Translations under genes and position numbers: made by a program
Assembly (NCBI GenBank): GCA_017473165.1
Contig: JAFUNA010000027.1
Coordinates: forward strand, 32,332-96,331
DNA: 64,000 bases
Source of the DNA: Clostridia bacterium
GTDB lineage: Bacteria; Bacillota; Clostridia; Oscillospirales; Acutalibacteraceae
Reading direction: 5' to 3'
In this document: positions 54,089-62,833 of the stretch, in pieces
How positions within the stretch are numbered: the stretch's first letter is position 1
Layout: the number at the start of each line of letters is the position of its first letter
Notes under the pieces: model-generated
The model's database searches: none
Told to the model about the DNA's origin: nothing
Seen by the model: the letters and a program-made list of their open reading frames with translations, nothing else

Positions 54089-55033
54089 TCACCCCACAGC
54101 CTGTGCAAGAGCTATCATCACAGGCAAGGTTATTATCGAAATAAAGCTTACAACGGCAACCGTCTGGGATGCAAGACCGATGTTTCTGTCGTATTTTGCG
54201 GCAAACATTACCGTGTTGTTGGCGGTGGGTGCACCCGCAGAAATCGAAAGTGCGGCAAGCAGCGTGCCCGTTATGCCCGCAAGTCGGAAGCCTGCCATTA
54301 AAAGAAGCGGCAGAATTATGAGCTTTACGAGTGCAACGGCAAAAATCCGCCAATTTTTGAATATGCTTTTAAAGTTTGTGTTTGCAATATATGTGCCGAA
54401 AATCAGCATCGCCACGGGAGTATTGAGGCTTGCAACATAGTTAAGCGGCGATGAAATGACATCGGGCAGATTGACCGAAAGAAGAAAAAGCGGAAGTCCG
54501 ATAATAACGGAGATAACACCGGGATTGAAAAACAGCTTTTTGAAATCGAACTTGACCTTTTCGCCGCCCTTGCCCTTGGTTATTGTGTAAATACCGTGGG
54601 TAAAGCTGAAAACGTTGAAGGCAACGATAACCGCAGAGCAGTAGAATACGCCCTCCTCGCCCAGCACCGCACCCGCAAGAGGCAGAGCCATATAGCCGCA
54701 GTTTCCGTAAGCACAGGAATATTTGTAAATGCAGCCCTCGTCGATGTTGCATTTATTGAAAACAACGGTTGAAATCAGAGCCGAAACAATGTGAAGAATA
54801 AATCCGCACGCCATGGCAACGAAAAGTCCTTTTGCCGTTTCGGGATTATATTCGAGAGTACAGAAGCTCTGAATTATAACTGCGGGAGTTATAACGTAAA
54901 AAAGCAAATCCGTGCAGCTTTTTGCAATTTTTTCGGTATAAATTCCGATTTTGTCGCAGATTGCACCAACGGCAACAAGCACATAAAGAATCGCAACCTG
55001 CTCACTTGCAATTAAAACATTCTGAAGAAACAT
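54089..55033 (-). CDS. AEC family transporter
   Basis: A 314-residue membrane protein of the auxin efflux carrier (AEC) family, with about ten helices in two repeated halves, such as the LFYVITPAVIIQSF and PVAMLIFGTYIA segments around helix breaks. Bacterial members export or take up organic acids such as malate. Its place in the operon with citrate synthase would fit an organic acid, but the substrate is not readable. GGAGT precedes the ATG. Confidence 0.9.
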   Translation of the reverse strand: MFLQNVLIASEQVAILYVLVAVGAICDKIGIYTEKIAKSCTDLLFYVITPAVIIQSFCTLEYNPETAKGLFVAMACGFILHIVSALISTVVFNKCNIDEGCIYKYSCAYGNCGYMALPLAGAVLGEEGVFYCSAVIVAFNVFSFTHGIYTITKGKGGEKVKFDFKKLFFNPGVISVIIGLPLFLLSVNLPDVISSPLNYVASLNTPVAMLIFGTYIANTNFKSIFKNWRIFAVALVKLIILPLLLMAGFRLAGITGTLLAALSISAGAPTANNTVMFAAKYDRNIGLASQTVAVVSFISIITLPVMIALAQAVG

Positions 55034-55036
55034 TGA

Positions 55037-55930
55037 TTACTCCTCGTTCTTTGCTTCGGGAAGCTTATCCGTTACTCTTGTGAGAACGGCTGAAATTATG
55101 AAAAGTGCCACTCCGAAATCGCAGTATTCCGCTGCCGAATATGAATAAAGCAGCTGTGCGTTGCCCGTGATTGTTACGATAAATCTGGGAATGAAGCACA
55201 CAAGGGCAAGAAGTGCCGCAGGAATTCCGTAGGCTGCGATTTTCCATTCGTTTCCCTTGCCGCCTACACGGGAATTAACCTGTGCAAAAGCGAAGAAAAA
55301 CATAATCATGAAGCAAATCATAATCATTTCAAACAGAAGGTCCGAAACTCTTACAAAGCTGATTGTTCTCTTAAAACGGTAAACAAGTCTGAAAATCGAC
55401 CAGATAACGGGTGCAAGAGAAATAAGGCGGTATTCCGAGCCGTTGGTTTTTCCGCTTAAATATGAAAAACCGAGTACAACAAGATAAATCGAAGTAAACA
55501 CCGCAAAAACCGCTTCGGCGGTAAGAATAACGCCGTCACCCTGTGTCATGCCTTCAACATAATTTGCAGTTGAAAGACCCGACGAAATCTCCTCGATTTT
55601 CATTACGGAGGTGATGCAGAATGCCGCATCAAGCAGCACTCCCAGTGCGGCAGCCATTGAAATCACGCCCATTCCCGGACGTTTGGAAACCTCAAGAGAA
55701 TAATAAAGCCTTTTACGGCTGAATATTCCGTAAACCAGAATGGCAACTATTGAAAGAGCAAGCACACCGTAAAGAAGATATACGCTCCAGTCAGCCTCTC
55801 TGTAAAATCCGCTTTCGCCTTCAAGAACGGTGAAAAACTGCATCGTTCTTATCGGAAGCGCAACAACCGCGGCAATCGCCATAATTATTACGCCGATGCC
55901 GAAGCCGCTTGCGATTGATTTGTTTTTCAT
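55037..55930 (-). CDS. Hypothetical membrane protein, about eight helices
   Basis: A 297-residue integral membrane protein that I do not recognise. About eight hydrophobic segments are spread evenly, with short basic loops (FSRKRLYY, YRFKRT). No enzyme motif is visible. GAGG stands eight bases before the chosen ATG (MKNKSIASG); an ATG two codons earlier is too close to it. It lies 12 bases after citrate synthase and three before the AEC transporter, so it is co-transcribed with both. Confidence 0.65.
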   Translation of the reverse strand: MKNKSIASGFGIGVIIMAIAAVVALPIRTMQFFTVLEGESGFYREADWSVYLLYGVLALSIVAILVYGIFSRKRLYYSLEVSKRPGMGVISMAAALGVLLDAAFCITSVMKIEEISSGLSTANYVEGMTQGDGVILTAEAVFAVFTSIYLVVLGFSYLSGKTNGSEYRLISLAPVIWSIFRLVYRFKRTISFVRVSDLLFEMIMICFMIMFFFAFAQVNSRVGGKGNEWKIAAYGIPAALLALVCFIPRFIVTITGNAQLLYSYSAAEYCDFGVALFIISAVLTRVTDKLPEAKNEE

Positions 55931-55942
55931 TTTCATAACCTC

Positions 55943-57313
55943 TTATCTGTTGTCAATGGAAATATAAGGATGCTTGACATTATTGTTCTTATAAGCGGGT
56001 CTGATAATCTTTCCGCCGCTTACGAGCTCTTCCATTCTGTGTGCCGACCAGCCCGAAATTCTTGCAATTGTGAAGATGGGGGTGAAAAGGTCGGGCGGAA
56101 TATCAAGCATTTTATAGACAAGTCCCGAATAGAGGTCAACGTTTGCACACATTGCTGCCTTTTTGACGGTTTTATGGCTGTTGAAGATTTCGGGAGTGAG
56201 CTGTTCGATGAGGCTCAAAAGTCTGAATTCATCCTCAAACTCCGTACCCATTGCAAATTCCTCTGCCTTTGCACGAAGAATTCTTGCTCTGGGGTCTGAA
56301 AGGGTATAAACCGCATGACCCATGCCGTAGATAAGACCCGAGCCGTCGCCCGCTTCCTTACGCATAATCTTGCGAAGGAAATCCGCAACCTGACCCTCGT
56401 CGGTTATGTCATTGATGCCTTCTTTGATATGCTCAACCATTTCGGAAACCTTGATGTTTGCACCGCCGTGCTTGGGTCCCTTGAGCGAGCCGATGCTCGC
56501 CGCCATGGTTGCATAGGTATCCGTGCCGCTCGAGGTAAGAACACGGCTTGTGAAGGTTGAGTTGTTACCGCCGCCGTGCTCGGCATGAAGCATAAGACAG
56601 ATGTCAAGAAGCTTTGCCTCACGGTCGGTGAACTGCTTGTCGGCTCTGATTGAGCGAAGAATTGTCTGTGCGGTTCTGAATTCGGGCTTCATGGGATGAA
56701 TATACATACTCTTGCGGTAATAGTGTCTGCGTTTTACCTGATAAGCATAAACCATGATTGCGGGAATCTGTGCGATAAGATGTATGCACTGACGAAGCAC
56801 GTTTTCGATTGAAGTGTCGTCGGGATTTTCGTCATATGAATAAAGTGCAAGCACCGAACGTGAAAGCTTGTTCATGATGTTGGGTGAGGGAGCTTTCATA
56901 ATCATATCCTCGATGAAATCATCGGGAAGCTCACGGCACTGTGCAAGAATGTTGCAGAAATTATCAAGCTGCTGCTTTGTGGGAAGAGTTCCGAAAAGAA
57001 GAAGATAAACAACCTCTTCAAAGCCGAATCTGTCCTCTTTTATGCAGGCATTGACGATATCCTCCATGTTGACGCCTCGGAAATAAAGGTGACCCTCTCT
57101 GGGCACCTTTTCGCCGTCGTCGATATAGTAGCCCTCAACGGTACAAACGCCCGTTATGCCTGCCATAACGCCTGTGCCGTCGGAATTTCTCAGGCCTCTT
57201 TTTACGTTGAACTTCTCGTAATCCGCAGGGTCTATATGGTTATATTTGCGAATTTCATCGCATAATTGTTTAATGTCACGCTCCGCAACGTGCGATTCAA
57301 TAATGGTGGACAT
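55943..57313 (-). CDS. Citrate synthase
   Basis: A 456-residue enzyme condensing acetyl-CoA and oxaloacetate; 2-methylcitrate synthase activity cannot be excluded. The catalytic region is intact: LHAEHGGGNNSTF, SLKGPKHGGAN, YGMGHAVY and ARISGWSAHRMEE. The N-terminus is about 60 residues longer than minimal forms, as in many clostridial members. GGAGGCG precedes the ATG. It heads a probable seven-gene operon with its own strong promoter. No aconitase or isocitrate dehydrogenase is nearby. Confidence 0.95.
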   Translation of the reverse strand: MSTIIESHVAERDIKQLCDEIRKYNHIDPADYEKFNVKRGLRNSDGTGVMAGITGVCTVEGYYIDDGEKVPREGHLYFRGVNMEDIVNACIKEDRFGFEEVVYLLLFGTLPTKQQLDNFCNILAQCRELPDDFIEDMIMKAPSPNIMNKLSRSVLALYSYDENPDDTSIENVLRQCIHLIAQIPAIMVYAYQVKRRHYYRKSMYIHPMKPEFRTAQTILRSIRADKQFTDREAKLLDICLMLHAEHGGGNNSTFTSRVLTSSGTDTYATMAASIGSLKGPKHGGANIKVSEMVEHIKEGINDITDEGQVADFLRKIMRKEAGDGSGLIYGMGHAVYTLSDPRARILRAKAEEFAMGTEFEDEFRLLSLIEQLTPEIFNSHKTVKKAAMCANVDLYSGLVYKMLDIPPDLFTPIFTIARISGWSAHRMEELVSGGKIIRPAYKNNNVKHPYISIDNR

Positions 57314-57376
57314 ATTATACGCCTCCGTTTCCTGTAAAATAAAACAATATCTCCATCATAATTTTATAATTAATTT

Positions 57377-57405
57377 ATTATATACTCTGACGCTTTAAAA
57401 GTCAA
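57377..57405 (-). promoter_or_regulatory. Sigma-A promoter of the citrate synthase operon
   Basis: On the minus strand TTGACT (57400-57405) and TATAAT (57377-57382) are 17 bases apart. It lies back to back with the spoIID start. Confidence 0.85.
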
Positions 57406-57424
57406 GCAAGAAAGGATGAATAAA

Positions 57425-58411
57425 ATGAGAACAAATCTTATTGCCTGTATTATAATCGCTCTGTCGCTTATTCTCTGCCCCGTTGCCGCCATGGGCAGCG
57501 AAAAAGACGGGGATTTTTCCGAAACGCAGCCAACCGAAAAAGCTGCAAAAATCCTTGACGGAAGCGTTGAATTCATATCCGTTATGTCGTCATCAACAGG
57601 CAACGTTGAAAAAATCAAACTGCGGGAATATGTCATAGGCTCCGTTGCGGCGGAAATGGATGCCCTCTGCCACAGCGAGGCTCTCAAGGCACAGGCGGTT
57701 GCAAGCTATACATATGCAAAAAAGACCCGTGAACAGAACGAAAAACACAAAGATTCTTCGCTGAAAAATGCTGATATAACCGACAGCCCCGACACTCATC
57801 AGGGCTATATTGACGAAGAAATGAGAAAAGAAAAATGGGGCGATAAATTTGAGGAATACGAAAAGAAAATCGAAGCCGCCGTTGACGAGGTTTTCGGCTT
57901 TTATCTGACCTATAACGGCGAAACGGCACTTGCGGTTTACCATTCGATAAGTGCGGGAAACACCCAGAGTGCAGAAACAATGTGGGGCAGCGAAATCTCT
58001 TATTTATCAAGCGTTTCAAGCCCCAGCGACAAGCTCTCGCCCGATTACACTGAAAAGAAATATTTTGAAGAATCCGAGTTTAAAAAGCTGGCAAAGGAAT
58101 GCGGTGTCAATTTAAGCGGCGACGCCGAAAAATGGGTCGGCGAAATAACCGAAGCCGACAGCGGCTATGCCATGTCCGTGCGGCTCGGGTCAACGGAAAT
58201 AAGCTCCGCAAAATTCCGTGAAATCTTCGGTTTGAAAAGCCTTTGTTTTGACATTGATTATTCCGACGAAAAATTCGTTATCACAACAAAAGGTCACGGT
58301 CACGGAGTCGGAATGAGCCAGTACGGTGCGGACTATATGGCACGTCAGGGCAGCTCGTGGAGAGAAATTCTGGAACACTATTATGTGGGTGTTGAGATAG
58401 ATAAAGTATAA
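57425..58411 (+). CDS. spoIID: Stage II sporulation protein D, lytic transglycosylase
   Basis: A 328-residue peptidoglycan lytic transglycosylase that drives forespore engulfment together with SpoIIP and SpoIIM. It has an N-terminal membrane anchor, the catalytic glutamate in GSVAAEMDA, and the C-terminal GHGHGVGMSQYGA motif. ATG at 57425 has GAAAGG nine bases upstream; the ATG inside that site gives three more residues. DegV follows after 47 bases. Its presence indicates a spore former. Confidence 0.95.
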   Translation: MRTNLIACIIIALSLILCPVAAMGSEKDGDFSETQPTEKAAKILDGSVEFISVMSSSTGNVEKIKLREYVIGSVAAEMDALCHSEALKAQAVASYTYAKKTREQNEKHKDSSLKNADITDSPDTHQGYIDEEMRKEKWGDKFEEYEKKIEAAVDEVFGFYLTYNGETALAVYHSISAGNTQSAETMWGSEISYLSSVSSPSDKLSPDYTEKKYFEESEFKKLAKECGVNLSGDAEKWVGEITEADSGYAMSVRLGSTEISSAKFREIFGLKSLCFDIDYSDEKFVITTKGHGHGVGMSQYGADYMARQGSSWREILEHYYVGVEIDKV

Positions 58412-58458
58412 TTCTTCCAAATAAGGAAAAGCTATCAGAAAAACTTGGAGGAATTATT

Positions 58459-59301
58459 ATGAAAAAGGTTGTCATAACTGCGGACAGTGCCGCCGATATT
58501 CCGAGGGAAATTGCCGAAAAATACGGCATAAAAATCATGCCCATGTGCGTTATTTTCGGCGGCAGAGCCCTGCGTGACGGCGTTGACATAACCGCAACAC
58601 AGATTTTTGACTATGTTGAGGAAACGGGCGAAATCCCCAAAACCTCTGCGGTTTCGCCGGGCGAATACATCGACTTTTTCACTCCGTTTCTTGAAGAAGA
58701 CAAGGCGGTTGTTCATCTTTCATTCTGTTCGGAGCTTTCGTCAACCCACAGAAACGCAAAAATAGCAACCTCAAGGCTTTCCGACGTTTATCCGCTGGAT
58801 ACCCGAAGCCTCGGCGGCGGAATTTCCCTGCTCGCAGTCAAGGGCTGCGAAATGCGTGACAAGGGAATGAGCGCGGAGGAAATTTATTCAAATCTTTCCT
58901 CTCTTATTCCGAAAATAAAAGTATCTTATCTGCTTGACAGCATTGACTTTCTGCGTCGCTCGGGCAGATGCTCCGCAGCGGCGGCATGGGGTGCAAATCT
59001 GCTTTCAATCAAGCCCTGTGCCGCCATGATTGACGGCAAAATAGAGGTCATAAAAAAATATCGGGGCAAAGCAAAAGCCGTTCGGCTGCAATACGCAGAC
59101 GAACAGCTTAAAGCTCACAAAAATATTGATTTTTCGGTTGCATTTATCTATCATTCGGGTGTCGGCGAAGCCGAGCTTTCCGAAATCGGGAAAATGCTTG
59201 AAAACGCAGGCTTCAGACAGGTTATAACCGCCTTTACGGGCTGCATGATAAGCCTGCACAGCGCACCGAATGCACTGGGAATTCATTTTATTTCAGATTG
59301 A
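58459..59301 (+). CDS. DegV family fatty-acid-binding protein
   Basis: A 280-residue DegV (FakB-type) protein. FakB proteins hold a fatty acid while FakA phosphorylates it. Typical segments are TADSAADIPREIA, TSAVSPGEY (the fatty-acid carboxylate loop), the LDTRSLGGG strand and FLRRSGRCSA. No fakA is in the window. GGAGG lies eight bases before the ATG. The stop codon abuts the stop of the convergent hydrolase gene with no base between. Confidence 0.93.
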   Translation: MKKVVITADSAADIPREIAEKYGIKIMPMCVIFGGRALRDGVDITATQIFDYVEETGEIPKTSAVSPGEYIDFFTPFLEEDKAVVHLSFCSELSSTHRNAKIATSRLSDVYPLDTRSLGGGISLLAVKGCEMRDKGMSAEEIYSNLSSLIPKIKVSYLLDSIDFLRRSGRCSAAAAWGANLLSIKPCAAMIDGKIEVIKKYRGKAKAVRLQYADEQLKAHKNIDFSVAFIYHSGVGEAELSEIGKMLENAGFRQVITAFTGCMISLHSAPNALGIHFISD

Positions 59302-60231
59302 TTATTTTACGTTTTTGGCAATAAAATCAAGCGTAACCTCGCAGATTTCCTCTGCTCTGTTTTCAATGCACTGATGTCCGCCGCCCTCAACAAGATAGGT
59401 TTCTGCATCGGGGAAGGCTTCACCCATCTGCGTTTTCATCGTTTCATTGATGATGATATCCTCGCTTGCCTGGCAAAGGAAAACAGGGCACTTGACCTTA
59501 TCGGCATTTGCAAGGTCGGTTGCCTTGACGTTGAACATCATTTCGCACATTCCGCCGCCGAAGCCGTCATACTGCACGGCATCGGTAACGCCCGACACAT
59601 CATAATTCATTGCAAAATCCCAGTCCATTGTTGCGGCATAGATTATAAGCTTGACAAGGAAGGAAATCTTTGTGCCGTATTTAAAGAAGGCGTTCATAAT
59701 TCCTTTCATGATATCCGAGGTCATAAGACCTTCCATTTCCTTCGGGAATTCACTCTGGGGTGCGGGGCAGTAGAGAAGAAGTGCGTCAACATCATTCTCG
59801 ATTGCGATATTAGCCGCAACGCCGCCGCCCATTGAATGGCCCGCAATTATCCATTCATCCACGGGTGCAATGCTCTTCATAAGCTCGGTGATAAGAATTT
59901 CACGGTCAACGATTGTCATATCGTCGGATTCTCTTGTGCTGAAGCCGAAGTTGGGAAGGTCGGCAAGCACGCATTCATAGCCCGCATCGGCAAGAATCGG
60001 AGCCATGTTTCTCCATGCGTAGGTTGAGCAAAGGAAGCCGTGGAGCATCATGATTCTGCCCTTCATTTCGCCCTTTGCGGGTACAACTCTGTAGTGGATA
60101 TCGTAATCGCCGTATGTATAAAATTTACTGTCCTCATAGGGCTTGAATTCACCGTCACCTGCGTAAACCGCAATGCCCATTGTTGAGAAAATCATTGCAA
60201 AAACGCAAATTAAACTAACTATCTTCTTCAT
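59302..60231 (-). CDS. Secreted alpha/beta hydrolase
   Basis: A 309-residue serine hydrolase with an N-terminal signal peptide (about residues 1-24). The nucleophile is Ser133 in AGHSMGGG; the acid is likely in QASEDIIIN and the base in EGGGHQC. The oxyanion loop MLHGFLCST follows the usual strand. Substrate unknown: esterase, lipase or dehalogenase-type chemistry is possible. AAGGAT precedes the ATG. Confidence 0.88.
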   Translation of the reverse strand: MKKIVSLICVFAMIFSTMGIAVYAGDGEFKPYEDSKFYTYGDYDIHYRVVPAKGEMKGRIMMLHGFLCSTYAWRNMAPILADAGYECVLADLPNFGFSTRESDDMTIVDREILITELMKSIAPVDEWIIAGHSMGGGVAANIAIENDVDALLLYCPAPQSEFPKEMEGLMTSDIMKGIMNAFFKYGTKISFLVKLIIYAATMDWDFAMNYDVSGVTDAVQYDGFGGGMCEMMFNVKATDLANADKVKCPVFLCQASEDIIINETMKTQMGEAFPDAETYLVEGGGHQCIENRAEEICEVTLDFIAKNVK

Positions 60232-60254
60232 ATAAATTATCCTTTAATTTACAA

Positions 60255-60362
60255 AAATTATCGGCGGGAGCAAGCCTCCGCCCTACTCTTAAACCAAAGT
60301 TTCACTTTGCCGAAAACAACACAGCAAAGCTATATATCACCGCATGATGTGCAACATCATGC
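60255..60362. repeat. Hairpin-rich extragenic element overlapping the end of dut
   Basis: Three inverted repeats follow each other: GGCGGGAGC-AA-GCCTCCGCC (one mismatch and one G-T pair), CTTTGC...GCAAAG (60305-60310 with 60324-60329) and GCATGATG-TGCAA-CATCATGC (60342-60362). The last includes the dut stop codon. Composition and stacking resemble REP or MITE-like elements of gut Clostridia. Confidence 0.55.
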
Positions 60363-60797
60363 CTTACCTGTGCTTCCGAAGCCGCCTGCTCCCCTTTCGG
60401 TGTCGTCAAGGGAATCGGCTTCAACGGGAGTTATGAGCGACACTGGCATGATTACAAGCTGCGCTATTCTTTCGTCGGGGTTGATTGTATACGCCTCTTT
60501 GAGCTGATTGATAACGCCTACGCAGATTTCGCCCCTGTAGTCGCTGTCGATTACGCCCACGCTGTTGAGAAGTCCGATGCCGTGCTTGATTGCAAGACCG
60601 CTTCTTGCAAAAACAAACGCACCAAGCTCCGCAGACGGAAGCTCAATTGCAATTCCCGTCGGAATAACCGCCTTTTCGCCGCCTGCAAGGGTTATGGGCT
60701 CATCGATGCAGGCATATAAATCCATGCCTGCACTGCCCGGAGTTGCCCTGAATGGTATTTTAGCGTTTTCTCTTAATTTTTTTACCTTGAATTCCAT
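60357..60797 (-). CDS. dut: dUTP diphosphatase
   Basis: A 146-residue trimeric dUTPase that keeps uracil out of DNA and supplies dUMP. The five motifs are present: PGSAGMDLY, FARSGLA, GVIDSDYRGEI, RIAQLVIMP and RGAGGFGSTG. The ATG overlaps the stop of the ThuA-like gene by one base (TAATG). The C-terminal codons and the stop lie in a hairpin-rich extragenic element. Confidence 0.97.
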   Translation of the reverse strand: MEFKVKKLRENAKIPFRATPGSAGMDLYACIDEPITLAGGEKAVIPTGIAIELPSAELGAFVFARSGLAIKHGIGLLNSVGVIDSDYRGEICVGVINQLKEAYTINPDERIAQLVIMPVSLITPVEADSLDDTERGAGGFGSTGKA

Positions 60798-61540
60798 TAT
60801 TTCACAAGACGCTCCTTATATCTTTCTTCGGGAGAAACCTTCTTGTGGGGGCACTGAACGGGCTCCTTGACCGCAAAGGCGGGATTTGCCCAGCGGACTG
60901 CGTTTATGATAATTCTCTGAACATATTCGTTGTGGAAGGTGGGGTTGCTTTCGTGACCCGGCTGGAAATAGAAAATCTTTCCGAGTCCTCTCTTCCAGCA
61001 GCAGCCCGAGCGGAAAACTTCACCGCCCGCAAACCAGCCGAGGAATACAAGCTCGTCGGGCTCGGGGATATCAAACTGCTCGCCGTACATTTCTTCAACA
61101 TCAATGCTGAAATGGGCGGGAATGCCCTGTGCAATGGGATGGGTGGGATTGATGTTCCAGATTCTTTCCCTGTCGCCGTCTCTCCAGCGGAGATTGCAGG
61201 TTGTGCCCATAAGAGCTCTGAAAATCTTTGAGTGGTGTCCCGAATGGAGCACAACAAGACCCATGCCCGCAAGCACACGCTTATGTATTTTTTCAACAAG
61301 CTTGTCGGGAACCTTGTCGTGTGCCATGTGTCCCCACCAGATAAGAACATCGGTGTTTTCAAGCACTTCATCGGAAAGTCCGCACTTACGCTGTGAAAGC
61401 GTTGCGGTGCGTACGGTCATATCCTCCTGTGAGGAAAGAAAATTCTTTATGCAGCCGTGAATGCCTGCGGGATAAACGCCCGCAACCTCGTTGCTGAGCT
61501 TTTCGTGAACGCCCTCGTTCCATACTGTAACTCTGATCAT
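60797..61540 (-). CDS. ThuA domain-containing protein
   Basis: A 247-residue protein with a ThuA-type, glutamine-amidotransferase-like fold. ThuA proteins are tied to trehalose and other sugar use but lack a proven reaction. Conserved segments are VTVWNEGVHE, DVLIWWGHMAHD, GLVVLHSGHHS and YFQPGHESNPTF. There is no signal peptide. AAGGAGAA precedes the ATG. It is followed by dut with a one-base overlap; no sugar transport genes are nearby. Confidence 0.9.
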   Translation of the reverse strand: MIRVTVWNEGVHEKLSNEVAGVYPAGIHGCIKNFLSSQEDMTVRTATLSQRKCGLSDEVLENTDVLIWWGHMAHDKVPDKLVEKIHKRVLAGMGLVVLHSGHHSKIFRALMGTTCNLRWRDGDRERIWNINPTHPIAQGIPAHFSIDVEEMYGEQFDIPEPDELVFLGWFAGGEVFRSGCCWKRGLGKIFYFQPGHESNPTFHNEYVQRIIINAVRWANPAFAVKEPVQCPHKKVSPEERYKERLVK

Positions 61541-61552
61541 GTCAATTCTCCT

Positions 61553-62584
61553 TTATCGTAATTTTTTGAGTATTTCCTGTGATGCCGCAACGATTTTTGC
61601 GGCTGCGGGCTTGGTTATGAGATCCATTTCGCCCATAAATTCAACATAATCGCCGTCAAAGCGATGCTTGAAGCGGTAAAGACCGAAAAGCGGATTGCTT
61701 TCGTCAATCACGCCCGCAACACCCCTGAAATCATAGATGCGGCAGTTATTTTCGATTGCCCACTTGATCATCTCCCATTGGAGAAGGTAGTTGGGCATAA
61801 CCTTTCTGTCCGAATTTGACGAAGCTCCGTAGAAATACCAGACCTTATCGCCCCACAAAACCGAAATTGCACCTGCGATTGGTCTGCCCTCGTAGTATGC
61901 CATATAGAGTCTTGCCTTGTCGCCGAAGCAGTCAAGGATTTTGGCAAAATATGCAGCGGAGCGAAGCTCAAAGCCGTCTCTTTCGCAGGTTTCTTTCATA
62001 ATCGAATAGAAAACATCTGCCATTTCGCTGCCGTGAATTTTGATTTCAACATTATTTTTGAGTGCAATTCTAATTTTTCTGCGGTGGTCGGAATGGAACG
62101 CCGCAAAAACCTCGTCCTCGGTTCTGCCGTTGAGGTGGATTCTTATAACGTATCTGCACTGAAAATCCTCAAAATTGATTGTACGCTCTTTGAATTTGAA
62201 GCCCTGTGAAAGAGCAATTGCTCTGTATTCCTCGTTGTCAACGGGAACATCCTTGTCGATTTTCAGCTCGTAGGCGTTATATTTTTTGCCCTCCTCCTTT
62301 GCGGCGGCAATGAGTGCGGCAAAGGTTTCCTTATCGTCAAAATTGCAGACGGGGCCTCTCGGAGCATACATCATGTGATAAGGCAGCTTTGAAATTTTGC
62401 GGAGCAAAACGCCGAGCGTGCCCGTTATTTCGCCGCTGTCGTTTCTGCAGATTACGCCGAACCATTTCCAGTCATCCTTGACCCTTGCCCACAGGGAGGT
62501 CTGAAGAAAATGACCGTTTTCGTGGCTCTCGACAAAAGAATCGAGCAGCGATGCGTTGTTTATATCAACAATCTGTGTTTTCAC
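61553..62584 (-). CDS. FemAB-family peptidoglycan bridge-type aminoacyltransferase
   Basis: A 343-residue protein with two GNAT-like halves, of the FemX/FemAB group that adds amino acids to lipid II from aminoacyl-tRNA. Marks are FLQTSLWARVK, APRGPVCNF, FHSDHRRKIRIA and YDFRGVAGV near the C-terminus. A GTG is chosen as start, with GAGGA six bases upstream, since no ATG fits; the earlier in-frame ATG lies in the promoter. The coiled-coil arm seen in some members is not evident. Amino acid specificity is unknown. Confidence 0.85.
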   Translation of the reverse strand: MKTQIVDINNASLLDSFVESHENGHFLQTSLWARVKDDWKWFGVICRNDSGEITGTLGVLLRKISKLPYHMMYAPRGPVCNFDDKETFAALIAAAKEEGKKYNAYELKIDKDVPVDNEEYRAIALSQGFKFKERTINFEDFQCRYVIRIHLNGRTEDEVFAAFHSDHRRKIRIALKNNVEIKIHGSEMADVFYSIMKETCERDGFELRSAAYFAKILDCFGDKARLYMAYYEGRPIAGAISVLWGDKVWYFYGASSNSDRKVMPNYLLQWEMIKWAIENNCRIYDFRGVAGVIDESNPLFGLYRFKHRFDGDYVEFMGEMDLITKPAAAKIVAASQEILKKLR

Positions 62585-62620
62585 TTCATATCCTCGCAAT
62601 ACATAATTATAGATGATGCC

Positions 62621-62649
62621 ATTATACTCCAAGATTGCCCGAATTGCAA
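62621..62649 (-). promoter_or_regulatory. Sigma-A promoter of the FemAB-ThuA-dut unit
   Basis: On the minus strand TTGCAA (62644-62649) and TATAAT (62621-62626) are 17 bases apart, about 35 bases before the GTG start. Confidence 0.7.
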
Positions 62650-62653
62650 TAGC

Positions 62654-62697
62654 TGCGTTACATATTGTCTACGACATGCGTTACATATTGTCTACGA
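62654..62697. repeat. Tandem direct repeat of 21 bases, period 23
   Basis: TGCGTTACATATTGTCTACG plus A occurs twice, at 62654-62674 and 62677-62697, identical in all 21 positions and separated by CA. The right copy encodes the last codons and stop of the 50-residue protein; the left copy is a spare just after it. Confidence 0.9.
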
Positions 62698-62833
62698 TAT
62701 TGCGTGCCGTTCTTTTGAGCTGCTCAACGGATTTGATTTCAACCCCCGATTCAATAATCGCATTTTTGACTCCGACCGAAAGCTTTTCAAATTCCGCACG
62801 GACTTCAGGGTTATTGATAAAAAATTCTGCCAT
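62681..62833 (-). CDS. Small hypothetical protein, 50 residues
   Basis: A short frame starting MAEFFINNPEVRAEF, with AGAGAGGTG five bases before the ATG. It is charged and looks fully helical, with no membrane segment and no cysteines. The strong ribosome binding site and normal codon use argue that it is real. I do not recognise a family. Its last six codons and stop lie in one copy of a 21-base tandem repeat, so its 3' end appears to have been duplicated. It is divergent from the PAP2 gene. Confidence 0.6.
   Translation of the reverse strand: MAEFFINNPEVRAEFEKLSVGVKNAIIESGVEIKSVEQLKRTARNIVDNM

Noticed and set aside
62654-62697. CRISPR array or att site from the 21-base direct repeat
   Set aside because: There are only two units with a two-base gap, no spacers of CRISPR size, no cas genes and no integrase.
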